A stretch of 64,000 nt of DNA, from assembly GCF_014203835.1 (NCBI RefSeq), contig NZ_JACHJW010000001.1:744001-808000 (forward strand), read 5' to 3'. The position numbers and the translations under genes were made by a program. Below the pieces are notes generated by a model that had not been told where the DNA came from, made no database searches, and was given only the letters and a program-made list of their open reading frames with translations. This DNA is from Micromonospora polyrhachis. Lineage in GTDB: Bacteria > Actinomycetota > Actinomycetes > Mycobacteriales > Micromonosporaceae. Positions 7,839 to 15,487 of this stretch are shown one piece after another. Within the stretch, counting starts at the first letter, position 1, and every line of letters begins with the position of its first letter.

Positions 7839-9191
7839 TTACTGGTCGGCTATCGGGCGAACCTCGTAGGTGCAGGTCGGTGAGACGGCCTGGAGGCCGT
7901 ACAGCCGACCGGACGGAATGAGCACGGCATCGCCCCGGGTCATCCGGTCCGGCTCGCCGGTGGCGGTGGTGACCAGGTCAAGCTCGCCGTCCGCGACCAC
8001 GAGAGCGGTTGTCCGGTCATGGCTGCGGGTGCCGAACGGGCTGCCCGCCGCGAGATCGATCCGGCGGCCCTCGTCGCTTTCCGCCGCTGCTTTCAGCCCC
8101 AGTTCCCGGTGGTACCCGATGGTGTCGGCCCACCCGATCTGCGCGGCGGTGTCCTCGTCGAACCAGCTGCCCAGCAGCCTGGCCTCGGCGATGCCCCGGG
8201 CCAGCTCGGGGATGACGCCCGGGCCGTGCCGCTTCGCCAGTGCCAACAGCACCTCGTCCCGGGTGATCCGTCCGTGGTGCTGGTCGATGTGCGCGTGCTC
8301 GTCGGCGTAGTGCAGGTCGACGTCGTCGCCGAAGACCTCACGGTAGGTCGCGATCATTTTGACGAAACTCGGTGCGAAGACCCGCTCGGCGTAGGTGACC
8401 GCCCCGACGTACCGGAAGAACTTCGCATGGTCGCGGGACACGTAGTAGTAGTAGTTGTTGGTCGCCAGCGGCGCAGCCAGGTAGAAGTTCCAGTACGCGT
8501 GCACGTGGCTGGCCATGGACCGGCTCCGCAGCAGCTTCGCGAAGATCGTCGTGTGCTTGGCGTCATGGACACCGTAGCCGAACTCGTCGATGAAGATCTT
8601 GAACAGCGCCGACTGTTCGGGCCCGTAGGCACCGCCGAGGTTCTTCGACATCGCGGAGGCCTCGGTCAGCCCGTCGAGCGCGAGTTGGACGAGATAGGTG
8701 TCGGCGGCCACGGTGGGGCGGCGGGCGGCGGTGATAGCCGTCAGGGCTGGCGACTCCCCCGCGTCCGCCTCGGCCACCGCGTGCTGGAAGTAGGCGTCGA
8801 GCGCTTCGACGGTCCAGGCCCCGGTCACGTCCACCTCGTCGTCGAGGAACCCGAAGGCGAAGTCCTCCAGATCCGACAGGGAAGACTCCCGGAGGCGACG
8901 CAGATCTGTGCCGTAGAACAGGTCGAAATCGGTACGCAGGTCCTGTAGCCCCTGCTCCGGTAGGAGGATCGTCTCCGCCTCGTAGAACGTGCCCAGCACC
9001 CGGTGCGCGGCCAACGACCGGTGACTGGTCAGCTCAGTCGCCCCCAGCGACGCCGAGAAGTCCACTTCGGACATCGCGTCGGGCATCAGCATCCGGCGGT
9101 ACGGGTTCGCGCCGTGCAGGATGTGCGGCTCACCCGTGGACAACCGGCTCCGAGCGTACGAGAGAATGCGCTCCGATAAGCCTAACTGCAC
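7839..9191 (-). CDS. Second SznF-like diiron N-oxygenase with ligand-less cupin (HDO2)
   Basis: 450 residues, first gene of the operon. The diiron ligands are Glu177, Glu203, His213, Glu269, His299, Asp303 and His306, with the same spacing as in HDO1 and as I recall for SznF. Shared blocks are KIFIDEFGYGVHDAKH and DEHAHIDQHHGR. The C-terminal cupin-like domain keeps VADGELDLV and GDAVLIPSGRLYGL but lacks the His-x-His pair, and the late His is Tyr431, so it should not bind iron. It is clearly a paralogue of the last gene in the operon, diverged by far more than a recent duplication. The GTG start has GGAGGACGGA just upstream. Sequential N-oxidations by the two enzymes, or a heteromeric enzyme, are both possible. 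Confidence 0.87.
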   Translation of the reverse strand: MQLGLSERILSYARSRLSTGEPHILHGANPYRRMLMPDAMSEVDFSASLGATELTSHRSLAAHRVLGTFYEAETILLPEQGLQDLRTDFDLFYGTDLRRLRESSLSDLEDFAFGFLDDEVDVTGAWTVEALDAYFQHAVAEADAGESPALTAITAARRPTVAADTYLVQLALDGLTEASAMSKNLGGAYGPEQSALFKIFIDEFGYGVHDAKHTTIFAKLLRSRSMASHVHAYWNFYLAAPLATNNYYYYVSRDHAKFFRYVGAVTYAERVFAPSFVKMIATYREVFGDDVDLHYADEHAHIDQHHGRITRDEVLLALAKRHGPGVIPELARGIAEARLLGSWFDEDTAAQIGWADTIGYHRELGLKAAAESDEGRRIDLAAGSPFGTRSHDRTTALVVADGELDLVTTATGEPDRMTRGDAVLIPSGRLYGLQAVSPTCTYEVRPIADQ

Positions 9192-9594
9192 TCCGTCCTC
9201 CCCCGACTACAGTGAGTTTGCCTTGAACAAAAAAGCACGATTTGGTCGACCACCCCGAGACGACGACACGCAGACAAAGGAACGGAGCGGCAGCGCGACC
9301 ACAGTGGAGTCTATCTGTCTTTGGCCACCGAATCCCATGCCATCACGCCCCAGATCCCCACCGCCGAACCAAAACCTCAGACAACCGCGAGTAACGAGAC
9401 CCAGCCACCCACATCACTGGCAATCGGAGCTTTTCCGAGAAATCTACCCACCAAGCAAAATACGTTCCGAACCAATTTGCTCACCCATTGTGATTCACTT
9501 GCGTCGAAGTGGCGATTGACGTCGAGGACTCCCACCCACCTCAGGTGGGCGACATCGCCCACGTCAGCCCTCCACTGATGTCGTATCCCCCACC
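9192..9594. other. Non-coding leader region of the N-oxygenase operon
   Basis: About 400 bp with no convincing gene and visibly lower GC than its surroundings (A-rich runs at 9228-9238 and 9370-9480). It must hold the promoter for the minus-strand operon starting at 9191 and the terminator of the hydrolase ending at 9595. A small inverted repeat lies at 9546-9561. No clear promoter hexamers could be fixed. Confidence 0.5.
9546..9561. terminator. Small hairpin downstream of the hydrolase
   Basis: Arms TGGGCGA and TCGCCCA separated by CA, directly beside a second palindromic stretch at 9534-9549. It lies about 35 bp past the stop of the minus-strand hydrolase. Weak evidence for a terminator. 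Confidence 0.35.
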
Positions 9595-10338
9595 TCAGCG
9601 GACAGACCGATCAGACCCGCGCAGCAGCAGATCGGCCACCAGATCGGGATCGTCGTAGGTCGGGATGTGCCCCACGCCCGGCAACGACACCAGTCGGGCG
9701 GCCGGAATCTCCCGCATCGCACGACGTCCCTGCCAGGGCGGCAACAGCCGGTCCCGCCGCCCCCAGCCAACCGTCACCGGCACCCGGATATCCGCGCCGC
9801 CCGCGAACCGGTTGCCGGTGATGGCGGCGAGGTCCGCCTCGAAGTACGGCGATTCGGCGAAGGCCTGGGTTATCGCCGCCGCCTCGTCCGTCGACAGCCG
9901 CCACGGGCGTCCCATGCACTGGGCGAACAACACCGACCGGCACAGGACGCTGGCGAAGACCCGCGCCGCCCGGGGGGCCAGCAGCCGCGCCATCCGCACC
10001 GAGACCTGTAGGGAGATCCGCGTGAACACCGCTTCGACGGCGTTGTAGAAACCGGCCGGGGAGAGCACCGTGACCGTACGGGCCCGGCCCCGGCTGGCGA
10101 GTTCGAGCGCGATCCAGCCGCCCATCGAGTTCCCGGCTACGTGCACCGTCTCCAGTCGCAAACTGTCGAGAAGGCCCTCAAGCCCGTCCGCCAACGCCGG
10201 CGCGCCAGCGCCTTGCACGGTACGCGCCGAGGCCCCGTAACCCGGCAGGTCGACCAGGATCACGTCGCGGCACGTCACAAGCCGGCGGAGGACCGGCGCC
10301 CAGATCTGCCAACTGCCGCCGATCCCGTGGATCAGCAC
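9595..10338 (-). CDS. Alpha/beta hydrolase, N-terminus unclear
   Basis: About 247 residues. It has the HGIGG oxyanion-hole motif at the very start, nucleophile motif GNSMGG (Ser near residue 71), GWGRRDRLLP with the likely catalytic Asp, and GVGHIP with the catalytic His. The only in-frame start is the GTG inside the sequence that normally reads LVLIHG. About 24 further codons upstream read like a normal hydrolase N-terminus (ILNYHRQGAGEPL) but have no start codon before a stop at about 10409-10411. Either the true start was lost by a small indel, or the gene uses a rare start. The substrate is unknown. Upstream lie 19-bp tandem repeats, a possible scar of local rearrangement. Confidence 0.72.
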   Translation of the reverse strand: MLIHGIGGSWQIWAPVLRRLVTCRDVILVDLPGYGASARTVQGAGAPALADGLEGLLDSLRLETVHVAGNSMGGWIALELASRGRARTVTVLSPAGFYNAVEAVFTRISLQVSVRMARLLAPRAARVFASVLCRSVLFAQCMGRPWRLSTDEAAAITQAFAESPYFEADLAAITGNRFAGGADIRVPVTVGWGRRDRLLPPWQGRRAMREIPAARLVSLPGVGHIPTYDDPDLVADLLLRGSDRSVR

Positions 10339-10788
10339 AAGGGGCTCGCCGGCACCCTGACGATGATAGTTGAGGATTTCGGGTCCTCCCGTCCACCAGT
10401 AAGGCCTTTATCCGACTAGCTACGACATGAAGCATTTCCCACCTCGCGACAACTGATCATCCAACCGAATGGACCGACCGATTGTTCCGGCCCGAGTCAG
10501 TTGTTCCGGACCGAGTCAGTTGTTCCGGAGTCAGATACTGCCGGCCGTCCACAATGTCCGACCATCCGTACGTCCATGCTAACGATAGCGATCCATTGAC
10601 AGTCTCCGCGCCGCCGTGCTCGAATTCGTTCGCGACCCCAGTGTGTCGGCAAACGACGAACGTCACCGATCAGAAACCGTCGTCGCAACCGAGATAAGAC
10701 GCGGGAAACAAATACCGAGCAGTAGCAAAGTGGCCCTGTCGATGTCCGCTGTCGCAGGTGACCACGCGAGCAACGACAAGGAGGGACG
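10339..10788. other. Intergenic region between hydrolase and NACHT genes
   Basis: About 450 bp. The first 70 bp continue the hydrolase reading frame without a start. 10482-10534 holds three tandem repeats. The last part must contain the promoter of the plus-strand NACHT gene, whose ribosome-binding site AAGGAGGG ends a few bases before the GTG start. No other gene is supported. Confidence 0.5.
10482..10534. repeat. 19-bp tandem repeat, 2.8 copies
   Basis: Copies at 10482-10500 and 10501-10519 differ at one base; the third (10520-10534) has lost four bases. Unit core is TTGTTCCGG followed by GAGTCAG. It lies in the region upstream of the minus-strand hydrolase; function unknown. Confidence 0.85.
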
Positions 10789-13359
10789 GTGCGACGCCGG
10801 CCTTCGCTCTTGACCATCGTCGGGATACCAGCCTCGTTGCTGGGTCTGGTCGGCAATCTCGCCACCGGTGACATCGAGCTCCCGGCCCGATGGAAGCCGT
10901 GGATCTGGCTCGCCGTCGGCACGTTGCTGATCGCGGTGACGGCCATCGAGGGGCGAAAGGCCCTCGCCGGTGAGGAAAGCCGGGCGGTGGGCCGTGGGAT
11001 GGCCGTGGCGGACGCGGCCGAACAGTTGGCCGAGGCGGTCGGGGTGCTGTGGCGCCGCGAGGAGGAGCAACGCCGGATCCACGATCCCTTTCCCCTCGCG
11101 GTCCGGTGGCGGCTCGCCGACGAGGGGCTGATGGACCACTGGGCCAACATCCGCCGCGCCCCGGCCGGCACCGAGTCCGGCCCGATCCCGCTGGCCGGCC
11201 GACTGGGCCAGATCGTGGCGGAATTCCACCGGATCCCCTCCCGCCGGCTGGTCGTCCTGGGTGCCGCCGGCTCCGGCAAGACCATCCTGACCCTCCGCTT
11301 CGTCCTCGACCTGCTCGCCAGCCGGCAGACGACCGATCCGGTACCGGTGGTCTTCACGTTGGGCTCCTGGGACCCCGGCAGCATGACGTTCACCAGCTGG
11401 CTGACCCACCAGCTCATCCGGGACCACCCCGGGCTCGCGGCACCGGCCGACGCGGACGGGATACCGGGCAATCGAGCATCGAGTCTGGCCGCCGCGCTGG
11501 TGGCGGCGAACCGGATCCTGCCCGTTCTGGACGGCTTCGACGAGATCTCCGATGGGCTACACCAACCAGCACTCGCCGCACTCAACGCCACGACCAGCCC
11601 ACTGCTGATGACCAGCCGACCCGAGGAGTACGCGGCGGCGACCACCGCCAGCGGCGCGCTCCGATCCGCCGCCGCCGTCGTACTGGACGAGTTGACCGTG
11701 ACCGACCTGGCCGACTACCTACCTCGGACCACCCGCCGAACCTCCGGCGGCACCGGGCACACCACCGCCTGGGAGCCGGTCTTCCAGTGGCTCGACCGCC
11801 ACCCCACCGACCCGCACACCGACGCGCTCGCCTCGGCGCTGTCCACCCCGTTGATGGTTGCGCTGGCCCGCACGATCTACAGCGACACGCCCGGCCACGA
11901 CCCGGTCGTACTACTCGACAGCTCCCGGTTTCCGACCGCCGAGTCGCTCCGGACCCATCTCTTCATCGCCTTCGTACCCGCTGTCTACCAGCGTCGGGAA
12001 GCGGAGCGGAACTCCTCGGCACACCGCTACCAGGACTGGGACCTCGACCAGGTCCGGCGCTGGTTGACCTACCTCGCCCATCACCTCGACCGCCTCGACA
12101 CCCGCGATCTGGCCTGGTGGCACCTTGGCAGCACGCTCAGCCGGTCAGCCCGGATCCTCGCCTACGGGCTGCTCGGCGGTGCCGTCTTCGCCACCGTCGC
12201 CGGCATCGTCGCCGGGACGGCGTTCGCAGTCCTCTTCGGGCTGATCGGTGGGCCCGCCTTCGGCCTGGCGGTCGAAGGTCCGAGACCAGCACGTACACGG
12301 GCACGTAGCCTGCTCCGCGACGGGTTGCGCGGACTCGCGTACGGGCTGGTCACCGCGATCGGCTTCGGCGTTGCCGGCGGGCTCGTGATCAGCCCCACCT
12401 ATGGTTTCGCCGCGGGGCCGGTGTTCCTGGTGGTGTTCGGGCTGGCCTACGGGCTCGTGACCGGCGCACCGGCTCCCTCCGCCAACCAGGTCCGGGTACG
12501 CAGCTCCGAACGTAACGTGCTGCGTGGTGTCCTGTTCGGCCTCGCCCACGGCCTGGCGGTCGGGGTTCTCGGCGGGCTCACCGTCGGGCTCACCCTGGGG
12601 CTTGCCACTGGCCTTTCGGTCGGCCTCGCGGTGGGCCTCGCTCTCGGCCTGTCGGGCGAGCATGCCGAGCCGTCCCGCACCCAGCTACGTCTCCGTGGTC
12701 GACTACGCGAGGTCTTCCGCGGACTCGTATTGTGGCTGGCCATCGGACTTGCCGTCGGAATCGTGGTGCGGTTCGTGCTCGGTCTGCTGTTCGCGCTCGC
12801 CTTCGGCCGAGCGGCGGGTCTGTCGGCAGGGCTCCTCGTCGGTATCGCGGTCGGGCTCGCGATCGTGCTCGTCTTCGGATTCGGCGAATTCACCGCACCC
12901 ATCGACGTCCGGACGATGGTCAACCCGATCAAGCTACTCGCCTCGGATCGACGGAACACCATTTTGCAGCTGCTGTTGTTCGGCTCGGTCTTCGCCCTCA
13001 CGATCGGATATCTGGGTGGCCTGACGGTCGGTTTGCTGGGCGGTCTGTTGGGTGGCCTCCTCGGGGCACTACTCGGAAACGCCTGGGGCCGTTGGCTGAT
13101 CCTCGCCCGGTTCTGGCTTCCCCTGACCGGACGACTGCCGTGGCGCACCATCACCTTTCTCAACGACGCCTACCACCGGGGCGTGCTACGCCAGTCCGGT
13201 GCCGTCTACCAGTTCCGGCACGGGCAGATCCAACACCACCTAACTATTGACGCAGACCAATTGAACATTCCTGGTCAACTTCGATCCGGGCACACTCAGG
13301 CGGCCCGAGCGGCCCGAGCGGCCCGAGCGGTACGCAGCCGAGCAGTCCGGTCGGACTGA
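10789..13359 (+). CDS. NACHT-family ATPase with a large glycine-rich membrane domain
   Basis: 856 residues. Two hydrophobic segments at the N-terminus (about 4-25 and 32-52) precede a NACHT NTPase: Walker A GAAGSGKT at about 158-165, Walker B LPVLDGFDEI near 245, then MTSRPEEY (sensor region). The C-terminal half (about 455-770) is an unusual series of hydrophobic segments built on GLxxGL and GGxxxG spacing. Next comes a short conserved-looking tail (TFLNDAYHRGVLRQSGAVYQFRH) seen in actinomycete NACHT proteins, and finally an Ala-Arg repeat. The GTG start has AAGGAGGG upstream. NACHT proteins act as signal-dependent ATPase switches, and some bacterial ones defend against phage. The membrane domain could be the effector, but this is not shown. 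It overlaps the next gene 3' to 3' by 64 bp. Confidence 0.85.
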   Translation: MRRRPSLLTIVGIPASLLGLVGNLATGDIELPARWKPWIWLAVGTLLIAVTAIEGRKALAGEESRAVGRGMAVADAAEQLAEAVGVLWRREEEQRRIHDPFPLAVRWRLADEGLMDHWANIRRAPAGTESGPIPLAGRLGQIVAEFHRIPSRRLVVLGAAGSGKTILTLRFVLDLLASRQTTDPVPVVFTLGSWDPGSMTFTSWLTHQLIRDHPGLAAPADADGIPGNRASSLAAALVAANRILPVLDGFDEISDGLHQPALAALNATTSPLLMTSRPEEYAAATTASGALRSAAAVVLDELTVTDLADYLPRTTRRTSGGTGHTTAWEPVFQWLDRHPTDPHTDALASALSTPLMVALARTIYSDTPGHDPVVLLDSSRFPTAESLRTHLFIAFVPAVYQRREAERNSSAHRYQDWDLDQVRRWLTYLAHHLDRLDTRDLAWWHLGSTLSRSARILAYGLLGGAVFATVAGIVAGTAFAVLFGLIGGPAFGLAVEGPRPARTRARSLLRDGLRGLAYGLVTAIGFGVAGGLVISPTYGFAAGPVFLVVFGLAYGLVTGAPAPSANQVRVRSSERNVLRGVLFGLAHGLAVGVLGGLTVGLTLGLATGLSVGLAVGLALGLSGEHAEPSRTQLRLRGRLREVFRGLVLWLAIGLAVGIVVRFVLGLLFALAFGRAAGLSAGLLVGIAVGLAIVLVFGFGEFTAPIDVRTMVNPIKLLASDRRNTILQLLLFGSVFALTIGYLGGLTVGLLGGLLGGLLGALLGNAWGRWLILARFWLPLTGRLPWRTITFLNDAYHRGVLRQSGAVYQFRHGQIQHHLTIDADQLNIPGQLRSGHTQAARAARAARAVRSRAVRSD

Positions 13360-14105
13360 GGCGCCATACCGGCCGCCAATCTGGCCCACCGGCTGGTCGC
13401 GGTCAACCGGTGCCGCGTCTGACCGGCACGCTGCGCCGCGGCGTACGCCTCATCTCGCAGGCTGCGCGCGGACGCCGCAGCGATGTCAGCCGCCCGCCAC
13501 ACGGCCCGTTCCCGCTCCGCCGCCGTCTGCTGCCGGAGAAGCAGCCTGGCGCGTACCGCCCGATGCAGCATCACCTCCTGCTCCACCGGGTGCCGCCGCG
13601 GATCCCAGCCGTGCCGGTGGGCCAGCACGTCACCGAGTTCCACCACCGACAGCTCCTCTCGCCAGAAGGCGGCGGTGGCGGCCCGGTGCAGATACCGCTC
13701 CCGATCGGCGTACTCGGCCGGGGTTCGCGGGGTACGCGGCACGGGCAGCGCCGCAGCGGCCCCCACCCGTCGCAGCGCGACGTCCGCCGCATCGAAGGCC
13801 CGCCAGGCCGCCTCGGCCTCCTCCTGAGCGGTCAGCCACTCCGCCCGACGACGCTTGGCCGTGGCTGTCGCCCGTTCCGCCGCCACCGCCACCTCCTCCG
13901 CATAGCGGCTCGCCTCCTGCGTCTCGGCCACCAACTGGGCATGCCGGCCGGCCGCCGCACGGACCCGCATCCGGTCGCCGGCCCGGTCCCGACTCGGCCG
14001 GGCGACCAGACCGGCCGTCGCGAGCATCGCGAGCAGCATCAGGGCCAGCCAGATCAGCGCTGCCCGGGGCACCTCAAGCAGGAAGTTGTACAGAACGGTT
14101 TGCAT
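13296..14105 (-). CDS. Membrane-anchored coiled-coil protein, function unknown
   Basis: About 269 residues from the ATG at 14105, which has GAGG about 8 bp upstream; longer starts at 14111 or 14204 are possible. One transmembrane helix (LIWLALMLLAMLATAGLVA) near the N-terminus is followed by a long, Ala/Glu/Arg-rich helical region (about 35-110 and 180-245) that looks like coiled coil. The middle part has SVVELGDVLAHRHGWDPRRHPVEQEVM. The protein ends in an Ala-Arg repeat that is antisense to the C-terminal repeat of the NACHT gene. No enzymatic motif is visible. Proximity to a NACHT protein hints at a joint role, but the genes are convergent, so they are not an operon. Confidence 0.7.
   Translation of the reverse strand: MQTVLYNFLLEVPRAALIWLALMLLAMLATAGLVARPSRDRAGDRMRVRAAAGRHAQLVAETQEASRYAEEVAVAAERATATAKRRRAEWLTAQEEAEAAWRAFDAADVALRRVGAAAALPVPRTPRTPAEYADRERYLHRAATAAFWREELSVVELGDVLAHRHGWDPRRHPVEQEVMLHRAVRARLLLRQQTAAERERAVWRAADIAAASARSLRDEAYAAAQRAGQTRHRLTATSRWARLAAGMAPQSDRTARLRTARAARAARAA
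13301..13330. repeat. 9-bp repeat shared by two convergent gene ends
   Basis: Three exact copies of CGGCCCGAG plus a partial fourth. They encode Ala-Ala-Arg repeats at the C-terminus of the plus-strand NACHT protein and also of the minus-strand membrane protein. Confidence 0.85.
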
Positions 14106-14307
14106 CTCCATGACCTCGCAGGTGAACGATGTGACTGGAATCCGGTCGAGCCGCACGGCGTGCCGCCAACCCGACCACGTCCGGCGCTTCCTCGACCGGC
14201 CCATACAGGGCCGGGGCGCGCACGGTTTCAGGAAGTTGGAGCGAACTGACTACTGCCGAAGATCACGCGCAGCTCATGCCATCGGGTGGCGAGGTAGCGC
14301 GGACGGA

Positions 14308-14736
14308 CTACCGGCGAGGAGGCCCTCGCGGCCCAGCCGGCCGGGGGTACGGGTCGGCGTCCGGCTCCCAGATCGGCGTCCACGCAGGCCGCTCGATCAG
14401 CCGCAGCGGAGCCGCGAGCCGGTCGGCCCGTTCGTCGCCGGGGAGTCGATCTCCCGTTTGCTCGGTGCCGGAGCCCTGGTCGATCCCGAGCCGCTGGCCG
14501 ATCCCGAGCCGCTGGTCGACCTCGATCGGGTCGGAGACCAGAACGACGTCGGTGACCTGCACCACCGGCATGGTTGCCAAATCCGGGCTGGCCGACGTCA
14601 GCCCGCCACTCGCCGTGGCCTGCCAAACACCGGCAGTCAGGGCAAGCACGATCGTGGCCATCGCCAGGCCGGTCAGCATCCGCAGGGACCGGCGCACCAC
14701 CCCCCACAATGGGCGGGCGAGTGCGATGGGAACCAC
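14308..14736 (-). CDS. Small single-pass membrane or secreted protein, unknown
   Basis: 142 residues from a GTG start. A basic N-terminus and one hydrophobic helix (about 19-42) are followed by a Ser/Thr-rich stretch and a repeat-like acidic part (EVDQRLGIGQRLGIDQG) encoded by an imperfect 18-bp direct repeat near 14477-14520. The end is Pro/Arg-rich. A signal anchor with an extracellular tail is likely. It sits between the coiled-coil membrane protein and the two-component regulator on the same strand, 88 bp from the latter. I do not recognise the family, and the overlapping frame 14228-14818 is a weaker alternative. Confidence 0.5.
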   Translation of the reverse strand: MVPIALARPLWGVVRRSLRMLTGLAMATIVLALTAGVWQATASGGLTSASPDLATMPVVQVTDVVLVSDPIEVDQRLGIGQRLGIDQGSGTEQTGDRLPGDERADRLAAPLRLIERPAWTPIWEPDADPYPRPAGPRGPPRR

Positions 14737-14824
14737 GACACCAACCTACCCCGTACGACGCCGTTACGCATCGGCGGTTACGAAAGTCTCCCAGCCGACG
14801 GACAAGGGCGTCGGCCACCGCGCA

Positions 14825-15487
14825 TCAGGATCCCGGTTCGCCGAGGCCATGCAGTTCGAGCCGGTCCTCCCGGACCCGGTCGGCCAGGTCGAGTTTGGTG
14901 TGGGCGGGTCGCCCCGCCTCGGCGTACTTGCGTTTGACCCGTTCCAGGTACTCCCGGGCGGTGCCGTACGCCACCCCTGCCCGTCGCGCCGCCGCAGCCA
15001 GTGTGGCACCCGAGGCGTACGCGGTGAGCACCGCTCGTTCCTGCGCGGACAACCGCGGCCGGTGGGGGCGCGAGTCCCGGCTCAACACGAACGCCAACTC
15101 GGGACTGACCACCAACCCACCCGCGACCACATCCCGGATCGCCTGCACCAGGACCTCCAGGTCCTGGTCCTTGGTGACGTATCCCGAGGCCCCCGCCTCG
15201 ATGGTGGCCAGCACCCCGTCGGCATCCGGAATGGTGGAGACCACCAACACCTGCGCACCGGTGGCCAGCACCCGGGCCACGTTCTCCGCAGGCACCGAGT
15301 TGTCCCGCAGGTTGAGGTCGAGCAGCACCACCTGTGGCACCGCTGCCGGATCGACCTCGGTCAGGTAACCGGCCACCGTGGTGCTGACCAGCACCAGGTC
15401 GACGTCCGTGATCGGGGCCAGCCAGGACCGCAGCCCGCCCAGCAACATCCGGTCGTCGTCGATGGCACCGATCCGGATCACGCTCAT
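14825..15487 (-). CDS. Two-component response regulator, NarL/LuxR type
   Basis: About 220 residues. The receiver domain has the acidic cluster IDDD near residues 9-12, the phospho-acceptor Asp in VVLLDLNL (about residue 57) and the conserved Lys in YVTKDQD. The C-terminal helix-turn-helix (about 145-205) reads LSAQERAVLTAYASGATLAAAARRAGVAYGTAREYLERVKRKY, a divergent LuxR-type HTH. The ATG at 15487 overlaps the kinase stop as ATGA; a start 9 bp upstream is also possible. It is co-transcribed with the histidine kinase and forms its cognate pair. Targets are unknown. Confidence 0.88.
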   Translation of the reverse strand: MSVIRIGAIDDDRMLLGGLRSWLAPITDVDLVLVSTTVAGYLTEVDPAAVPQVVLLDLNLRDNSVPAENVARVLATGAQVLVVSTIPDADGVLATIEAGASGYVTKDQDLEVLVQAIRDVVAGGLVVSPELAFVLSRDSRPHRPRLSAQERAVLTAYASGATLAAAARRAGVAYGTAREYLERVKRKYAEAGRPAHTKLDLADRVREDRLELHGLGEPGS

